Positions 9,349 through 17,014 of a stretch of DNA of 34,490 nucleotides are shown piece by piece (within the stretch, counting starts at the first letter, position 1; every line of letters starts with the position of its first letter). Source of the DNA: Chitinophagaceae bacterium UBA4857 (lineage in GTDB: Bacteria; Bacteroidota; Bacteroidia; Chitinophagales; Chitinophagaceae). The stretch covers positions 1 through 34,490 of the forward strand of contig DHEF01000055.1 in NCBI GenBank assembly GCA_002399735.1. Reading direction: 5' to 3'. The notes under the pieces were generated by a model that saw only the letters and a program-made list of their open reading frames with translations, searched no databases and was not told the DNA's origin. Position numbers and translations under genes: made by a program.

Positions 9349-9386
9349 AAAATGGCTGTTCAAATAACGAACAGCCATTTTATTTT
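9349..9386. terminator. Bidirectional terminator between convergent genes
   Basis: A perfect 13-bp stem, AAAATGGCTGTTC (9349-9361) with GAACAGCCATTTT (9369-9381), has a 7-nt loop and T-rich tails on both strands. It serves both the DPP IV gene ending at 9328 and the vWA gene ending at 9395. Confidence 0.88.
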
Positions 9387-9394
9387 CAGTAGTG

Positions 9395-11320
9395 TTATCT
9401 ACCTATGGTGTAATCCTTATCGTTTAATGGTGCATTTTTAGTACTTAAGTATTGTGCTTTCTCCACCAGCTTTACAAACTCACTTCTATAACCTTCTTCA
9501 TCTGTACCTTTTGATTTTTTGGCAATTTGCAATATCATATCATAGTTTACATTGCCTTTAAACTCTGAGTTACGTAACAACATACCAAATGCTGCTACCG
9601 AAGCAGAGAAACGTAAGTTCTCAGAGGCAGATTCAATACCTTTTACATTATTAACGACAGGGTATGATAATAACAAACTGGTTTCACTGTCAATGGGTTT
9701 GTATCTGGCTTTCACTGTCATCATTTCCGTTTTATTATTCACATACGTTTTAATAGGTTGCTGATATTTCAAGGCATCAACACTACCCATCATCGTATCT
9801 TTAATACCGGCGGGTATTACTTCATAAATAGCAGTCACTGTATGCCCGCTGCCTAATTCACCCGCATCTTTTTTATCGTTATTAAAATCTTCTTTAGCTA
9901 ACATGCGATTTTCGTAACCTATAAGTCTGTAGCCTTGTACTAATGCCGGATTAAATTCTACTTGCAGTTTAACATCTTTTGCTATGGCAAACATAGTACC
10001 GCCAAATTCGTTTACCAATACCTTCTTAGCTTCACTTATATCATCAATGTAAGCATGATTACCATTTCCTTTTTGTGCCAGCTTTTGCATTTTACTGTCT
10101 TTGTAGTTACCCATACCATAACCAAGAACAGTTAAATACACACCGCCTTTTCTTTCATTTTCAATCAATCTTTCCATCGCATCATCACTGCTTTCGCCTA
10201 CATTAAAATCTCCATCAGAACATAAGATAACCCTGTTATTTCCACCGGCAATAAAGTGTTGTTTAGCTGTTTTATAAGCCAGTCTTATACCCTCTCCACC
10301 CGCGGTTGAACCACCTGCATTCAGGTTATCAATAGCTTCTTTAATTTTTGTCTTGTTGTTACCACTGGTTGGTTTTAAAACCATACCTGCAGCACCAGCA
10401 TACACCACTATTGCCACTTTATCACTTTCTCGTAATTGGTCAACCAACATTTTCATAGATGCTTTTACCAATGGTAATTTATTTTCGTCTTCCATCGATC
10501 CTGATACGTCAATTAAAAATGTAAGGTTACTGGCGGGTAATTTATCCATCGCAATCTTTTTTCCTTGCATACCAATCATCACCAGTTTATGATCTTTGTT
10601 CCAGGGTGCTTGTGTCATTTCTGTATTAATGGTAAAAGGTTTATCGTCGGTTGGTTGTGGGTATGTGTAGTGAAAATAATTTATCATTTCTTCAATACGT
10701 ACTGCACCTGCAGGTGGTAAAGAGCCATTGTTTAAATAACGTCTTACATTACCATAAGATGCTGCATCTACATCAATTGAAAAAGTACTTAACGGATGAT
10801 CAGTTACTCTTACAAATTTATTATCCTGTATAAAGTCATAACCTTCGGTATTAAAATCATCTTCTTGTTCATAAAGATTCATTATTTTCATTTGATCGGC
10901 TTGTGCAGGAGGTGTTGAAAAGTTTTTAGATTCAATACCTTTCACTTTTCCGGCTAATTCAGCAACCCTTGAGTCTCTTTTCCTTTGCGTATTATAACCT
11001 CTAACAATAACTTCTTCAAGTTTTGCTGCATCTGATGATAAAGTAACCGTTAACTTTTCTTTTCCTTTTAGTTCAATTTCCTGTTTAGCAAAACCTAAGG
11101 CTTCAATAACAAGTGTTGCTTTATTATGCGAAACTTTAATGGAAAAATTACCGTTTTCGTCTGTTGTGGTTGCGGTGTTTTTCCCCTTTTCTTTAACGGT
11201 GGCATTCTCTACAGGAAAGCCATCATCGTTCATAATTTGTCCTGTAATAGTTACAGGATCATTTTTTAAAAATGCCATTACAAGGCATAATACCGGTATT
11301 AATAATAATATTTTTTTCAT
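9395..11320 (-). CDS. von Willebrand factor A-domain protein with carboxypeptidase-regulatory-like N-terminus (YfbK-like)
   Basis: A 641-residue exported protein of unknown specific role. A hydrophobic N-terminus (1-18) precedes a carboxypeptidase-regulatory-like beta-sandwich (about 22-100: ITGQIMNDDGFPVENATV, then TTTDENGNFSI), then EEVIVRGYNTQ (102-112), which resembles the segment that precedes TonB-receptor plugs. Next come a vWA-associated N-terminal region (about 165-245, with FSIDVDAASYGNVRR), a vWA domain with an intact metal-ion-dependent adhesion site (DVSGSM 271-276, GGST 336-339, CSDGDFN 367-373), and a C-terminal DUF3520-like region with ATAIYEVIPAG-type features. The domain order after residue 160 is that of the YfbK family. 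No ATPase partner of the MoxR/Bat type is adjacent. Function, possibly adhesion or complex scaffolding, is inference. Confidence 0.85.
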   Translation of the reverse strand: MKKILLLIPVLCLVMAFLKNDPVTITGQIMNDDGFPVENATVKEKGKNTATTTDENGNFSIKVSHNKATLVIEALGFAKQEIELKGKEKLTVTLSSDAAKLEEVIVRGYNTQRKRDSRVAELAGKVKGIESKNFSTPPAQADQMKIMNLYEQEDDFNTEGYDFIQDNKFVRVTDHPLSTFSIDVDAASYGNVRRYLNNGSLPPAGAVRIEEMINYFHYTYPQPTDDKPFTINTEMTQAPWNKDHKLVMIGMQGKKIAMDKLPASNLTFLIDVSGSMEDENKLPLVKASMKMLVDQLRESDKVAIVVYAGAAGMVLKPTSGNNKTKIKEAIDNLNAGGSTAGGEGIRLAYKTAKQHFIAGGNNRVILCSDGDFNVGESSDDAMERLIENERKGGVYLTVLGYGMGNYKDSKMQKLAQKGNGNHAYIDDISEAKKVLVNEFGGTMFAIAKDVKLQVEFNPALVQGYRLIGYENRMLAKEDFNNDKKDAGELGSGHTVTAIYEVIPAGIKDTMMGSVDALKYQQPIKTYVNNKTEMMTVKARYKPIDSETSLLLSYPVVNNVKGIESASENLRFSASVAAFGMLLRNSEFKGNVNYDMILQIAKKSKGTDEEGYRSEFVKLVEKAQYLSTKNAPLNDKDYTIGR

Positions 11321-11393
11321 ATAGCTATTTTACTGTGAGATGTTAAAACTTTTCATTTTACACAAACAGCTTGCAACTATTTTATTTTTTATT

Positions 11394-11597
11394 TTGACCA
11401 TCTTCAGTTCCCTGATGGAGCTGATGTTGCGTCGCACTCTTGTACGTTCTGTCCGCTATTCAGCATTTAGGAGTGAATAGTCAATAATTCACTATTCACC
11501 ATTGACTATTCACTTCCTGACTTTCTTCTGCTGATTAGCGAACGGAACCCCGAACGAAGCGTCGCAACATCAGCTCAATCAGGGCTGTGCAGCCGGT
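11394..11597. repeat. Family B dispersed hairpin element, copy B1
   Basis: The 426-bp gap between divergent genes is largely this element. The arms at 11410-11435 and 11559-11584 are inverted repeats (24 of 26 positions), both carrying GTTGCG[T/A]CGC in arm orientation. Pairing resumes inwards, with GTTCTGTCCGCTATTCAGCA (11447-11466) matching the opposite arm at 17 of 20. A separate perfect 13-bp hairpin (GTGAATAGTCAAT 11473-11485 with ATTGACTATTCAC 11501-11513) fills the centre. Weaker identity to copy B2 extends outside the arms, from TTTTGA(C)C at 11394 to AGCCGGT ending at 11597. No ORF is visible in it. Confidence 0.75.
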
Positions 11598-11752
11598 AAC
11601 ACAAAATTTTATGTAAATAATATAAAACTCACATCAATAAAGGCGATTAACTGTAATGTTGTAGCAAACCATCCGGGATTGGGCCTCGTCATAAAATGGG
11701 CCGTTTTTGGTAAAAAAGCTGCATCTTTGCACATTGTAAAACCTATGTGGAT

Positions 11753-12760
11753 ATGAACGTATTTAAAATTTTTATTGTAACATTTTTTGCATTGTCATCA
11801 ACGTTTGTGTATGCACAAACACAGCCTTTAGTGGCTAAAAAAAACGATGCAGGCTTATATATTGATCATACTGTAAACCCTAAAGAAGGTATTTATGCCA
11901 TTGGTCGTTTATATAATGTGCATCCAAAAAGTATTGCCGGTTTTAATAAAATTGATATAAACAAAGGACTTAATATTGGCGAGGTAATTAAAGTACCATT
12001 AGAAGCGGCAAATTTTTCGCAAACAAATACAACAGGAACACCTGTTTATTATGTGGTTGGCGATAAAGATGGCTTGATGAAAGTGAGCAACTTTGCTAAC
12101 AAGTTAACCCTTCAAAAAATAAGAGATTGGAATCAATTAAGTTCGGACAACCTGAATGTTGGTCAAAACTTAGTTATTGGTTATATACAATCGGCCGAGT
12201 TGGCAAAAGTGGCTCCTAAAACATTACCGGTAAGCAAACAAGTTGAAGTAAAACCAAAAGAAGATACTCACCCGGTTGAAGTAGTGAAAGCGGAAGTGAT
12301 TGAACCTGTAAAAACAGAAACTGTAGCAGTAAAGGAAACGCCAAAACAGGAAGTAGCACAACCTGTAGTTAAAGAAACCGTTAAGGTAGAAGAACCTAAA
12401 GTACAACCTAAAACTGTTGCTGCTGCTCCTGCGGGTGGTGATGGCTATTTTGCAGCATCGTTTGCTGCACAAACAAAACAAAGTACTGCCGATAATAACG
12501 AAACTGTTACATCGGGTATTTTTAAAACATCGAGCGGCTGGCAGGACGCTAAGTATTATTTATTAATTGATAAAGTACAAGCGGGTAAAATTGTACGCAT
12601 TACCAACCCTAATAACAATAAAACTATTTACGCTAAAGTATTAGGCGAAATGAGTAGTATAAAACAAAACCAGGGCTTAAATGTACGTATTAGCAATGCC
12701 GCTGCCGCTGCACTGGGTATTACAGATAGTGATAAATTTATTGTGAATGTAAATTACTAA
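11753..12760 (+). CDS. Secreted LysM-domain protein with a double-psi beta-barrel-like C-terminus
   Basis: An exported protein of 335 residues likely to bind peptidoglycan. A signal peptide (MNVFKIFIVTFFALSSTFVYA before Q) is followed by two LysM-like repeats (about 37-80 with IYAIGRLYNVHPKSIAGFNKI, and about 93-140 with NKLTLQKIRDWNQL). Then comes a 70-residue linker rich in Pro, Val, Lys and Glu, and a C-terminal domain of about 80 residues resembling RlpA-type barrels (GKIVRITNPNNNKTIYAKVLG, then LNVRISNAAAAALGI). The catalytic Asp segment of lytic RlpA proteins is not evident, so it may bind rather than cut. The frame also allows GTG at 11747. I choose ATG 11753, where the signal peptide begins. 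A -7-like CATCTTTG lies at 11722-11729. It is monocistronic, ended by a terminator. Confidence 0.82.
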   Translation: MNVFKIFIVTFFALSSTFVYAQTQPLVAKKNDAGLYIDHTVNPKEGIYAIGRLYNVHPKSIAGFNKIDINKGLNIGEVIKVPLEAANFSQTNTTGTPVYYVVGDKDGLMKVSNFANKLTLQKIRDWNQLSSDNLNVGQNLVIGYIQSAELAKVAPKTLPVSKQVEVKPKEDTHPVEVVKAEVIEPVKTETVAVKETPKQEVAQPVVKETVKVEEPKVQPKTVAAAPAGGDGYFAASFAAQTKQSTADNNETVTSGIFKTSSGWQDAKYYLLIDKVQAGKIVRITNPNNNKTIYAKVLGEMSSIKQNQGLNVRISNAAAAALGITDSDKFIVNVNY

Positions 12761-12780
12761 TAGCTTCTAAAGCATTGTAC

Positions 12781-12809
12781 AAAAAAGAGCGGTAACCCGC
12801 TCTTTTTTT
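12781..12809. terminator. Bidirectional terminator between LysM gene and fmt
   Basis: GAGCGG (12787-12792) pairs with CCGCTC (12797-12802) over a TAAC loop, flanked by A6 on the left and T7 on the right, so it can end transcription in both directions. It lies exactly between two convergent stops (12760 and 12811). Confidence 0.9.
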
Positions 12810-12810
12810 A

Positions 12811-13791
12811 TTAGTTAAATCTATAGCCTGATAAAAAACTTTTTATATCCATTCGTTTTTTCCCTTCCAGTTGTATATCCTGTACATGTATATAACCGTT
12901 GCTGCAAGCAAATTTCAGGTAAGTTTTATTATCCGTTTCATACTCACCGGCGTTAATATGTTCGTCAGTCATTTCTTTTGTAACACTAAATACTTTTAAT
13001 TTTTTATTATTTAAAAAAGTGAATGCTGTTGGGTAAGGTGCCAATCCTCTTATTAAGTTGTGCACTTCGTCAACGGTTGCGTTAAAGTTTATCTGACAGG
13101 TTTCGGTAAATATTTTTGGCGCATGTTTTAACGTGTTTTGCGGAGCAGTTTGCGGCACTTCGCTAACAGTACCTGCTTCTATTGCCTGAACCGTTTTAAC
13201 CAACAATGCAGCGCCTATTTCTTTCATTTTATCGTGTACATCACCGGCAGTATCATTTTCGCCAATAGCAAAACTTTCCTGCAGTATAATGTCGCCGGTA
13301 TCTATCTCATGTTTTAATTTAAATGTAGTAACGCCGGTTTCTTTTTCCCCATTTATAACTGCCCAGTTAATAGGTGCTGCGCCACGGTATTGCGGTAATA
13401 AAGAACCATGCAGGTTAATCGTTCCTTTTGTAGGCATGTTCCAAACTATTTCAGGTAACATTCTAAAAGCTACTACTACTTGTAAATCGGCTTGTAAGGC
13501 TTTTAATTCAGCTAAAAAACCTTCTTGTTTTAACTTAACAGGTTGTAATACTTTCAGGTTATGTTCTACCGCATATTGCTTAACGGCGCTTTGTGTTAAT
13601 TGCATTCCCCTACCTGCAGGTTTATCGGGAGCTGTTACCACACCTACTATGTTACAACCGGCTTTTACTAAAGCATCTAACGATGCTACAGCAAACTCCG
13701 GCGTACCCATAAAAACAATACGTTGTGTAACCAACCCTAATGAAAAGCTAACCGCCTGGGGTTGTTTATGTTTCAGAGAAAACTCAATCAT
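12811..13791 (-). CDS. fmt: Methionyl-tRNA formyltransferase
   Basis: Transfers a formyl group from 10-formyltetrahydrofolate to initiator Met-tRNA in the cytosol. With the start at 13791 the protein is 326 residues: the formyltransferase domain begins at RIVFMGTPEFAV (24-35), and the catalytic residues are visible as Asn126 and His128 in NLHGSLLPQYRGAAPINW and Asp164 in EIDTGDI. A C-terminal barrel domain follows (PYPTAFTFLNNKKLKVF). The ATG at 13791 gives a 23-residue extension before the usual N-terminus. A TTG at 13734 (giving residues LVTQRIVF) is the alternative. A TATCTTTG promoter box ends only 4 nt before the ATG, so a start at 13791 would be leaderless and a start at 13734 would have a leader of about 55 nt. 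I keep the ATG but am unsure. Confidence 0.95.
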   Translation of the reverse strand: MIEFSLKHKQPQAVSFSLGLVTQRIVFMGTPEFAVASLDALVKAGCNIVGVVTAPDKPAGRGMQLTQSAVKQYAVEHNLKVLQPVKLKQEGFLAELKALQADLQVVVAFRMLPEIVWNMPTKGTINLHGSLLPQYRGAAPINWAVINGEKETGVTTFKLKHEIDTGDIILQESFAIGENDTAGDVHDKMKEIGAALLVKTVQAIEAGTVSEVPQTAPQNTLKHAPKIFTETCQINFNATVDEVHNLIRGLAPYPTAFTFLNNKKLKVFSVTKEMTDEHINAGEYETDNKTYLKFACSNGYIHVQDIQLEGKKRMDIKSFLSGYRFN

Positions 13792-13795
13792 GTAG

Positions 13796-13803
13796 CAAAG
13801 ATA
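13796..13803 (-). promoter_or_regulatory. -7 promoter element upstream of fmt
   Basis: On the minus strand this reads TATCTTTG followed by C, a full match to TAnnTTTG. It ends 4 nt before the ATG at 13791, placing the expected transcription start at or within the first codons. Confidence 0.6.
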
Positions 13804-13929
13804 ATTAGATAGACGATGTTTTCATATCTGATGTTATGATGTCTGATTTATTATTACGCCGAGAGACCCGGTTGAGAAGAAATATTTGGATGTCTGATTT
13901 CTCAAGTCTCAATTCTTAATGCTGATTGC

Positions 13930-14895
13930 TCACTTCTGCTTAATCACAAACACAGCCGGTACAGCTCGTTGTTGTTTATCAGAAGGATAAATAGTTTCCT
14001 TACCATTTACCAACATACAACTACTCCCCCCACCATCTAAGTTAATGGCTTCTATACATCCTATTTGTTGCATAATAGCTGCTAATTGTGTCAATGATGC
14101 ACCTTCGGCCGTTCCGGGGTTACGACCTTCTACTACCAATAATATTAATTTACCATCGGCAGTATAACCCATGGCGGTACGTGGGTGTTTGTCACTGATG
14201 GCTTTACCCGCAAATTTTATTTCTTCGTTATTGGTAATTTTCACTTTACCATCCTGCACCAAAACAGGCCCGCCTCCTACTGCTGTTTCTACTTTCCACT
14301 TTTTAAAATCGGTAGTTGCTTGTTTATTATACTGTTTGTAAAACTTGTTGGGTAATGTTAAGGATGAATCTTTAAAAGATGGTACGGGCTGTTGTGATGC
14401 GTAAGCATTTTTCAAGGTACTATCGGTATATAACCAGGCCACATCGGCCTTGCCTTTTTTACTAATGCCAATGGCACTTGTAAACGGGTGGCGATAGGTT
14501 AATGTATCATTGCCTTTACCGGCTAATGTGTGTACATTATAACCTAACAGTTTACCATTTTTAATTACAGTGTTCAGGTTTTGATGTGTGGCAAAAGAAA
14601 AAAAAGTAGTGTTTAATACAACAAGTGCCTGATTATTTTTTTCGTAATACTGCTGCGGTGTTAACCTTCTGTTTAGGGTAGTATCAACCGTAAATGAAAG
14701 CTTTTTATCTTTTAAATCGGCAATAACATACCAGGTTATATTAGGTTTACCATCATCCATCACCGTAGTGCTTTTAAAAACCTGAATGGATGTTGGTAAG
14801 GAACCAAAACCATCATTCATATTAACCCATTGCAATTGCGCAAAAGCAGCTTGGGTAACGAATAAAACACAACAGCTAAAAAGAAATTTCACCAT
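13930..14895 (-). CDS. Exported phosphodiester glycosidase family protein (NAGPA-like, PF09992)
   Basis: A 321-residue protein with a signal peptide (MVKFLFSCCVLFVTQAAFA before Q) and a single domain of the family that includes the mammalian enzyme that uncovers mannose 6-phosphate. Recognisable blocks are ALVVLNTTFFS (90-100), VGGGPVLVQDGK (206-217), HPRTAMGY (237-244), LILLVVEGR (250-258) and EAINLDGGGSSCM (282-294). Bacterial members are often tied to exopolysaccharide or cell-wall phosphodiester turnover, but the substrate here is unknown. The LDGGGSS motif is intact. A TATCCTTG promoter-like box (14900-14907) ends 4 nt before the ATG. The gene is not in an evident operon; about 140 bp separate it from fmt downstream and about 220 bp from lipA upstream. 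Confidence 0.85.
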   Translation of the reverse strand: MVKFLFSCCVLFVTQAAFAQLQWVNMNDGFGSLPTSIQVFKSTTVMDDGKPNITWYVIADLKDKKLSFTVDTTLNRRLTPQQYYEKNNQALVVLNTTFFSFATHQNLNTVIKNGKLLGYNVHTLAGKGNDTLTYRHPFTSAIGISKKGKADVAWLYTDSTLKNAYASQQPVPSFKDSSLTLPNKFYKQYNKQATTDFKKWKVETAVGGGPVLVQDGKVKITNNEEIKFAGKAISDKHPRTAMGYTADGKLILLVVEGRNPGTAEGASLTQLAAIMQQIGCIEAINLDGGGSSCMLVNGKETIYPSDKQQRAVPAVFVIKQK

Positions 14896-14899
14896 ATGG

Positions 14900-14907
14900 C
14901 AAGGATA
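14900..14907 (-). promoter_or_regulatory. -7-like element before the phosphodiester glycosidase gene
   Basis: The minus strand reads TATCCTTG then C, one mismatch to TAnnTTTG, ending 4 nt before the ATG at 14895. The spacing is the same as at fmt. Confidence 0.45.
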
Positions 14908-15112
14908 GAAAACAATTTGACAATTAGATGATTTGAAAATTTGGAAATAAAGGTTTGCTATATTAATAATAAGAAACTTACATTATGTCCGATAGAATTA
15001 CCTGACGTACAAGTGAAAGTATTTAATTCATTTCCTCTGGAAATATATTAAATCCCGATCCTATCTGATCACAACAGTCGTTGATAGTAGTAATGCTGCT
15101 TGTAACAAAAAA

Positions 15113-16048
15113 TTAAATAGCCAATCCTGTTTTGCTCATTTCCCATTCTTTACGTCCTAAACCAGCATACACATGGCGTTCGCTATGGTAAGATGAACGT
15201 ACCAAGGGTCCGCTTTCTACATAATCAAGTCCCATTTCGTAACCGGCCTCTTTGTATAAAGCAAACTCATCGGGATGCACAAAACGTTGTACAGGTAAGT
15301 GTTTCTGTGTGGGTTGCAGGTATTGTCCAATAGTTACAACATCGCAACCATTATCCTTTAAGTTTTGCAGGGTTTGTAATACTTCGTCTTTTTCTTCGCC
15401 CAAGCCAAGCATAATACCGCTTTTGGTGCGCATGCCACCATCTTTCAGCGTACGTATTACTTCCATACTGCGCCAATATTTGGCTTGTATACGAACTTTT
15501 TTTGTAAGGCGTTCAACGGTTTCAATGTTATGACTCACTACCTCTGGGGCCGCATCAATTACTCTTTGTATATCGTCTTTTTTACCTTTAAAATCAGGTA
15601 TTAAGGTTTCCAGTGTAGTATCGTTATTTAAAGCTTTTACCGCTTTAATCGTGTTATGCCAAATGGTCGATCCGCCGTCTTTCAGTTCGTCTCTGTCAAC
15701 CGATGTAATTACAGCATGTTTCACTTTCATTAAATGAATAGCCTCGGCAACACGTTGTGGTTCATCCCAATCTAAAACATCGGGGCGACCTGTTGCTACA
15801 GCACAAAAACCACAACTACGGGTACATACATTACCCAAAATCATAAAAGTGGCGGTACCGGCTCCCCAGCATTCACCCATATTGGGGCAGTTTCCACTCT
15901 CACAAATGGTATGTAATTTATGGGTATCTACAAGTCCGCGTACGTGCTTGTAATTTTCGCCAATAGGCAATTTAACCCTTAACCAATCGGGTTTTTTTAT
16001 CTTAGATTTTGTACTGTCAACGTTAGATACTACAGGTAACTCGGTCAT
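15113..16048 (-). CDS. lipA: Lipoyl synthase
   Basis: A radical SAM enzyme that inserts two sulfur atoms into octanoyl groups on the lipoyl domains of 2-oxoacid dehydrogenases and GcvH. Both iron-sulfur cluster sets are present. The auxiliary cluster cysteines are Cys49, Cys54 and Cys60 (CESGNCPNMGEC). The radical SAM cysteines are Cys75, Cys79 and Cys82 (CTRSCGFC). The C-terminal RSSYHSERH supplies the conserved serine ligand of the auxiliary cluster. At 311 residues it is of normal length. No lipB or lplA neighbour is seen in the window. A TATCTTTG box (16054-16061) ends 5 nt before the ATG. This gene has its own promoter, separate from the outer-membrane-like gene upstream. Confidence 0.97.
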   Translation of the reverse strand: MTELPVVSNVDSTKSKIKKPDWLRVKLPIGENYKHVRGLVDTHKLHTICESGNCPNMGECWGAGTATFMILGNVCTRSCGFCAVATGRPDVLDWDEPQRVAEAIHLMKVKHAVITSVDRDELKDGGSTIWHNTIKAVKALNNDTTLETLIPDFKGKKDDIQRVIDAAPEVVSHNIETVERLTKKVRIQAKYWRSMEVIRTLKDGGMRTKSGIMLGLGEEKDEVLQTLQNLKDNGCDVVTIGQYLQPTQKHLPVQRFVHPDEFALYKEAGYEMGLDYVESGPLVRSSYHSERHVYAGLGRKEWEMSKTGLAI

Positions 16049-16053
16049 AACTG

Positions 16054-16061
16054 CAAAGATA
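16054..16061 (-). promoter_or_regulatory. -7 promoter element upstream of lipA
   Basis: The minus strand reads TATCTTTG then CA, a full TAnnTTTG match, 5 nt before the ATG at 16048. A leaderless or nearly leaderless mRNA is predicted. Confidence 0.6.
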
Positions 16062-16102
16062 CATCTTATACAGATGCTATTTTATTCCTAAAACAATAGG
16101 CA

Positions 16103-16927
16103 CTATTTACGATTGCCAAACACAATGGCCAGGTAACCCTGGAAAAACATTTGTCGTTCTTTATTGGCAAACATCATGGGTATTTTAGAAAAATAATAAT
16201 CCAGGCTCATACCCACTTCCAGTGCCGATACACGTTCATTAAAACGGCCATAATCGAAACGTAAAGCCGCTTTACCAAAAACACCCGGTTTTACTTTTAG
16301 TTCACCCCAACCCTTACCAAAAAAACCGGTGCCACCCAATGTAGTGCCACCTGTCACCGGGTCAGCTAAAAATAAAGTACTGTCTTCAGTGGTATATTTA
16401 ATAGCAACTTGTTCACCATTTTTTACAACATCAATATAATAAGGCCTCAATAACCCAATATTTATACCTCCGCTATAAATTCCCGATACTGATACGCCGT
16501 TTTTATTTCCTTTCTGGCCAAAAATGTACTGCTGACCATAACCCAAACTAATCGGATAAAAAGAATTTAGCTTACCATAAACAAAAGGGTTACCAAAAAA
16601 CAAATTAGTATTAATCAGTTTTTCTTCCTTAGGGTGTTTTACCTCCTGAATATCAATTCTGAAAATATTGGTTTTACGTGTACTAATCATGCGGCCATGT
16701 TCGTAAAAAGCACCATACCCGTTAGTCCGTAACTGAATACCAAACATATTATGTTTTCTAAAAACAAGTACTCCTTCCTCGGATTGGCGTATCAACTCTG
16801 CTACCTTTTGGCGTTTGGCTTCGCGACGTTCCGCTCTCGATGGCTTATCCTCAAACGTACTATCCTGTGCCGAAACGGTTAAACCGGCAGCGCAGGCAAA
16901 CATCAATAAAAGAAAAATTTTCTTCAC
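16103..16927 (-). CDS. Exported protein, probable outer-membrane beta-barrel, family not identified
   Basis: I do not recognise a named family. With a GTG start at 16927 the protein is 274 residues and begins (V/M)KKIFLLLMFACAAGLTVSA before Q, a clear signal peptide. A basic, charged stretch follows (PSRAERREAKRQKVAELI), then about 220 residues of alternating hydrophobic and Gly/aromatic strands (FGIQLRTNGYGAFYEHGR, AALRFDYGRFNERVSALEVGMSLDYYF, MFFQGYLAIVFGNRK), typical of a small barrel. The frame stays open to a GTG at 16987. I reject that start because a perfect -7 box (16967-16974) lies between the two and the extra 20 residues precede the signal peptide. An outer-membrane role is inferred from composition and signal peptide only. 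Confidence 0.7.
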   Translation of the reverse strand: MKKIFLLLMFACAAGLTVSAQDSTFEDKPSRAERREAKRQKVAELIRQSEEGVLVFRKHNMFGIQLRTNGYGAFYEHGRMISTRKTNIFRIDIQEVKHPKEEKLINTNLFFGNPFVYGKLNSFYPISLGYGQQYIFGQKGNKNGVSVSGIYSGGINIGLLRPYYIDVVKNGEQVAIKYTTEDSTLFLADPVTGGTTLGGTGFFGKGWGELKVKPGVFGKAALRFDYGRFNERVSALEVGMSLDYYFSKIPMMFANKERQMFFQGYLAIVFGNRK

Positions 16928-16966
16928 TAAATTATTTGTTAGGTTAATACAAGATCTACCGTGTTG

Positions 16967-16974
16967 CAAATATA
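16967..16974 (-). promoter_or_regulatory. -7 promoter element that decides a start codon
   Basis: The minus strand reads TATATTTG then CA, a full TAnnTTTG match. It lies 39 nt before the GTG at 16927 but downstream of the alternative GTG at 16987, so it supports 16927 as the start. Confidence 0.55.
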
Positions 16975-17014
16975 AACCAATGTACACTACTTTACTATTT
17001 TGTAATAATAGTGG

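Noticed and set aside
11470..11520. Short repeated ATTCACTATT/GACTATTCAC units considered as a CRISPR-like array
   Set aside because: The units are arms of one hairpin inside the family B element, with no regular spacers and no cas genes nearby.
12224..12481. An 85-codon minus-strand frame rich in Phe, Tyr and Arg
   Set aside because: It is the complement of the Pro/Val/Lys/Glu linker of the LysM protein, and the odd composition is explained by that.
13289..13795. A 168-codon plus-strand open frame across fmt
   Set aside because: It is entirely antisense to the strongly recognisable fmt frame, its translation is Cys/Thr-rich with no domain, and it has no signal or neighbour support.
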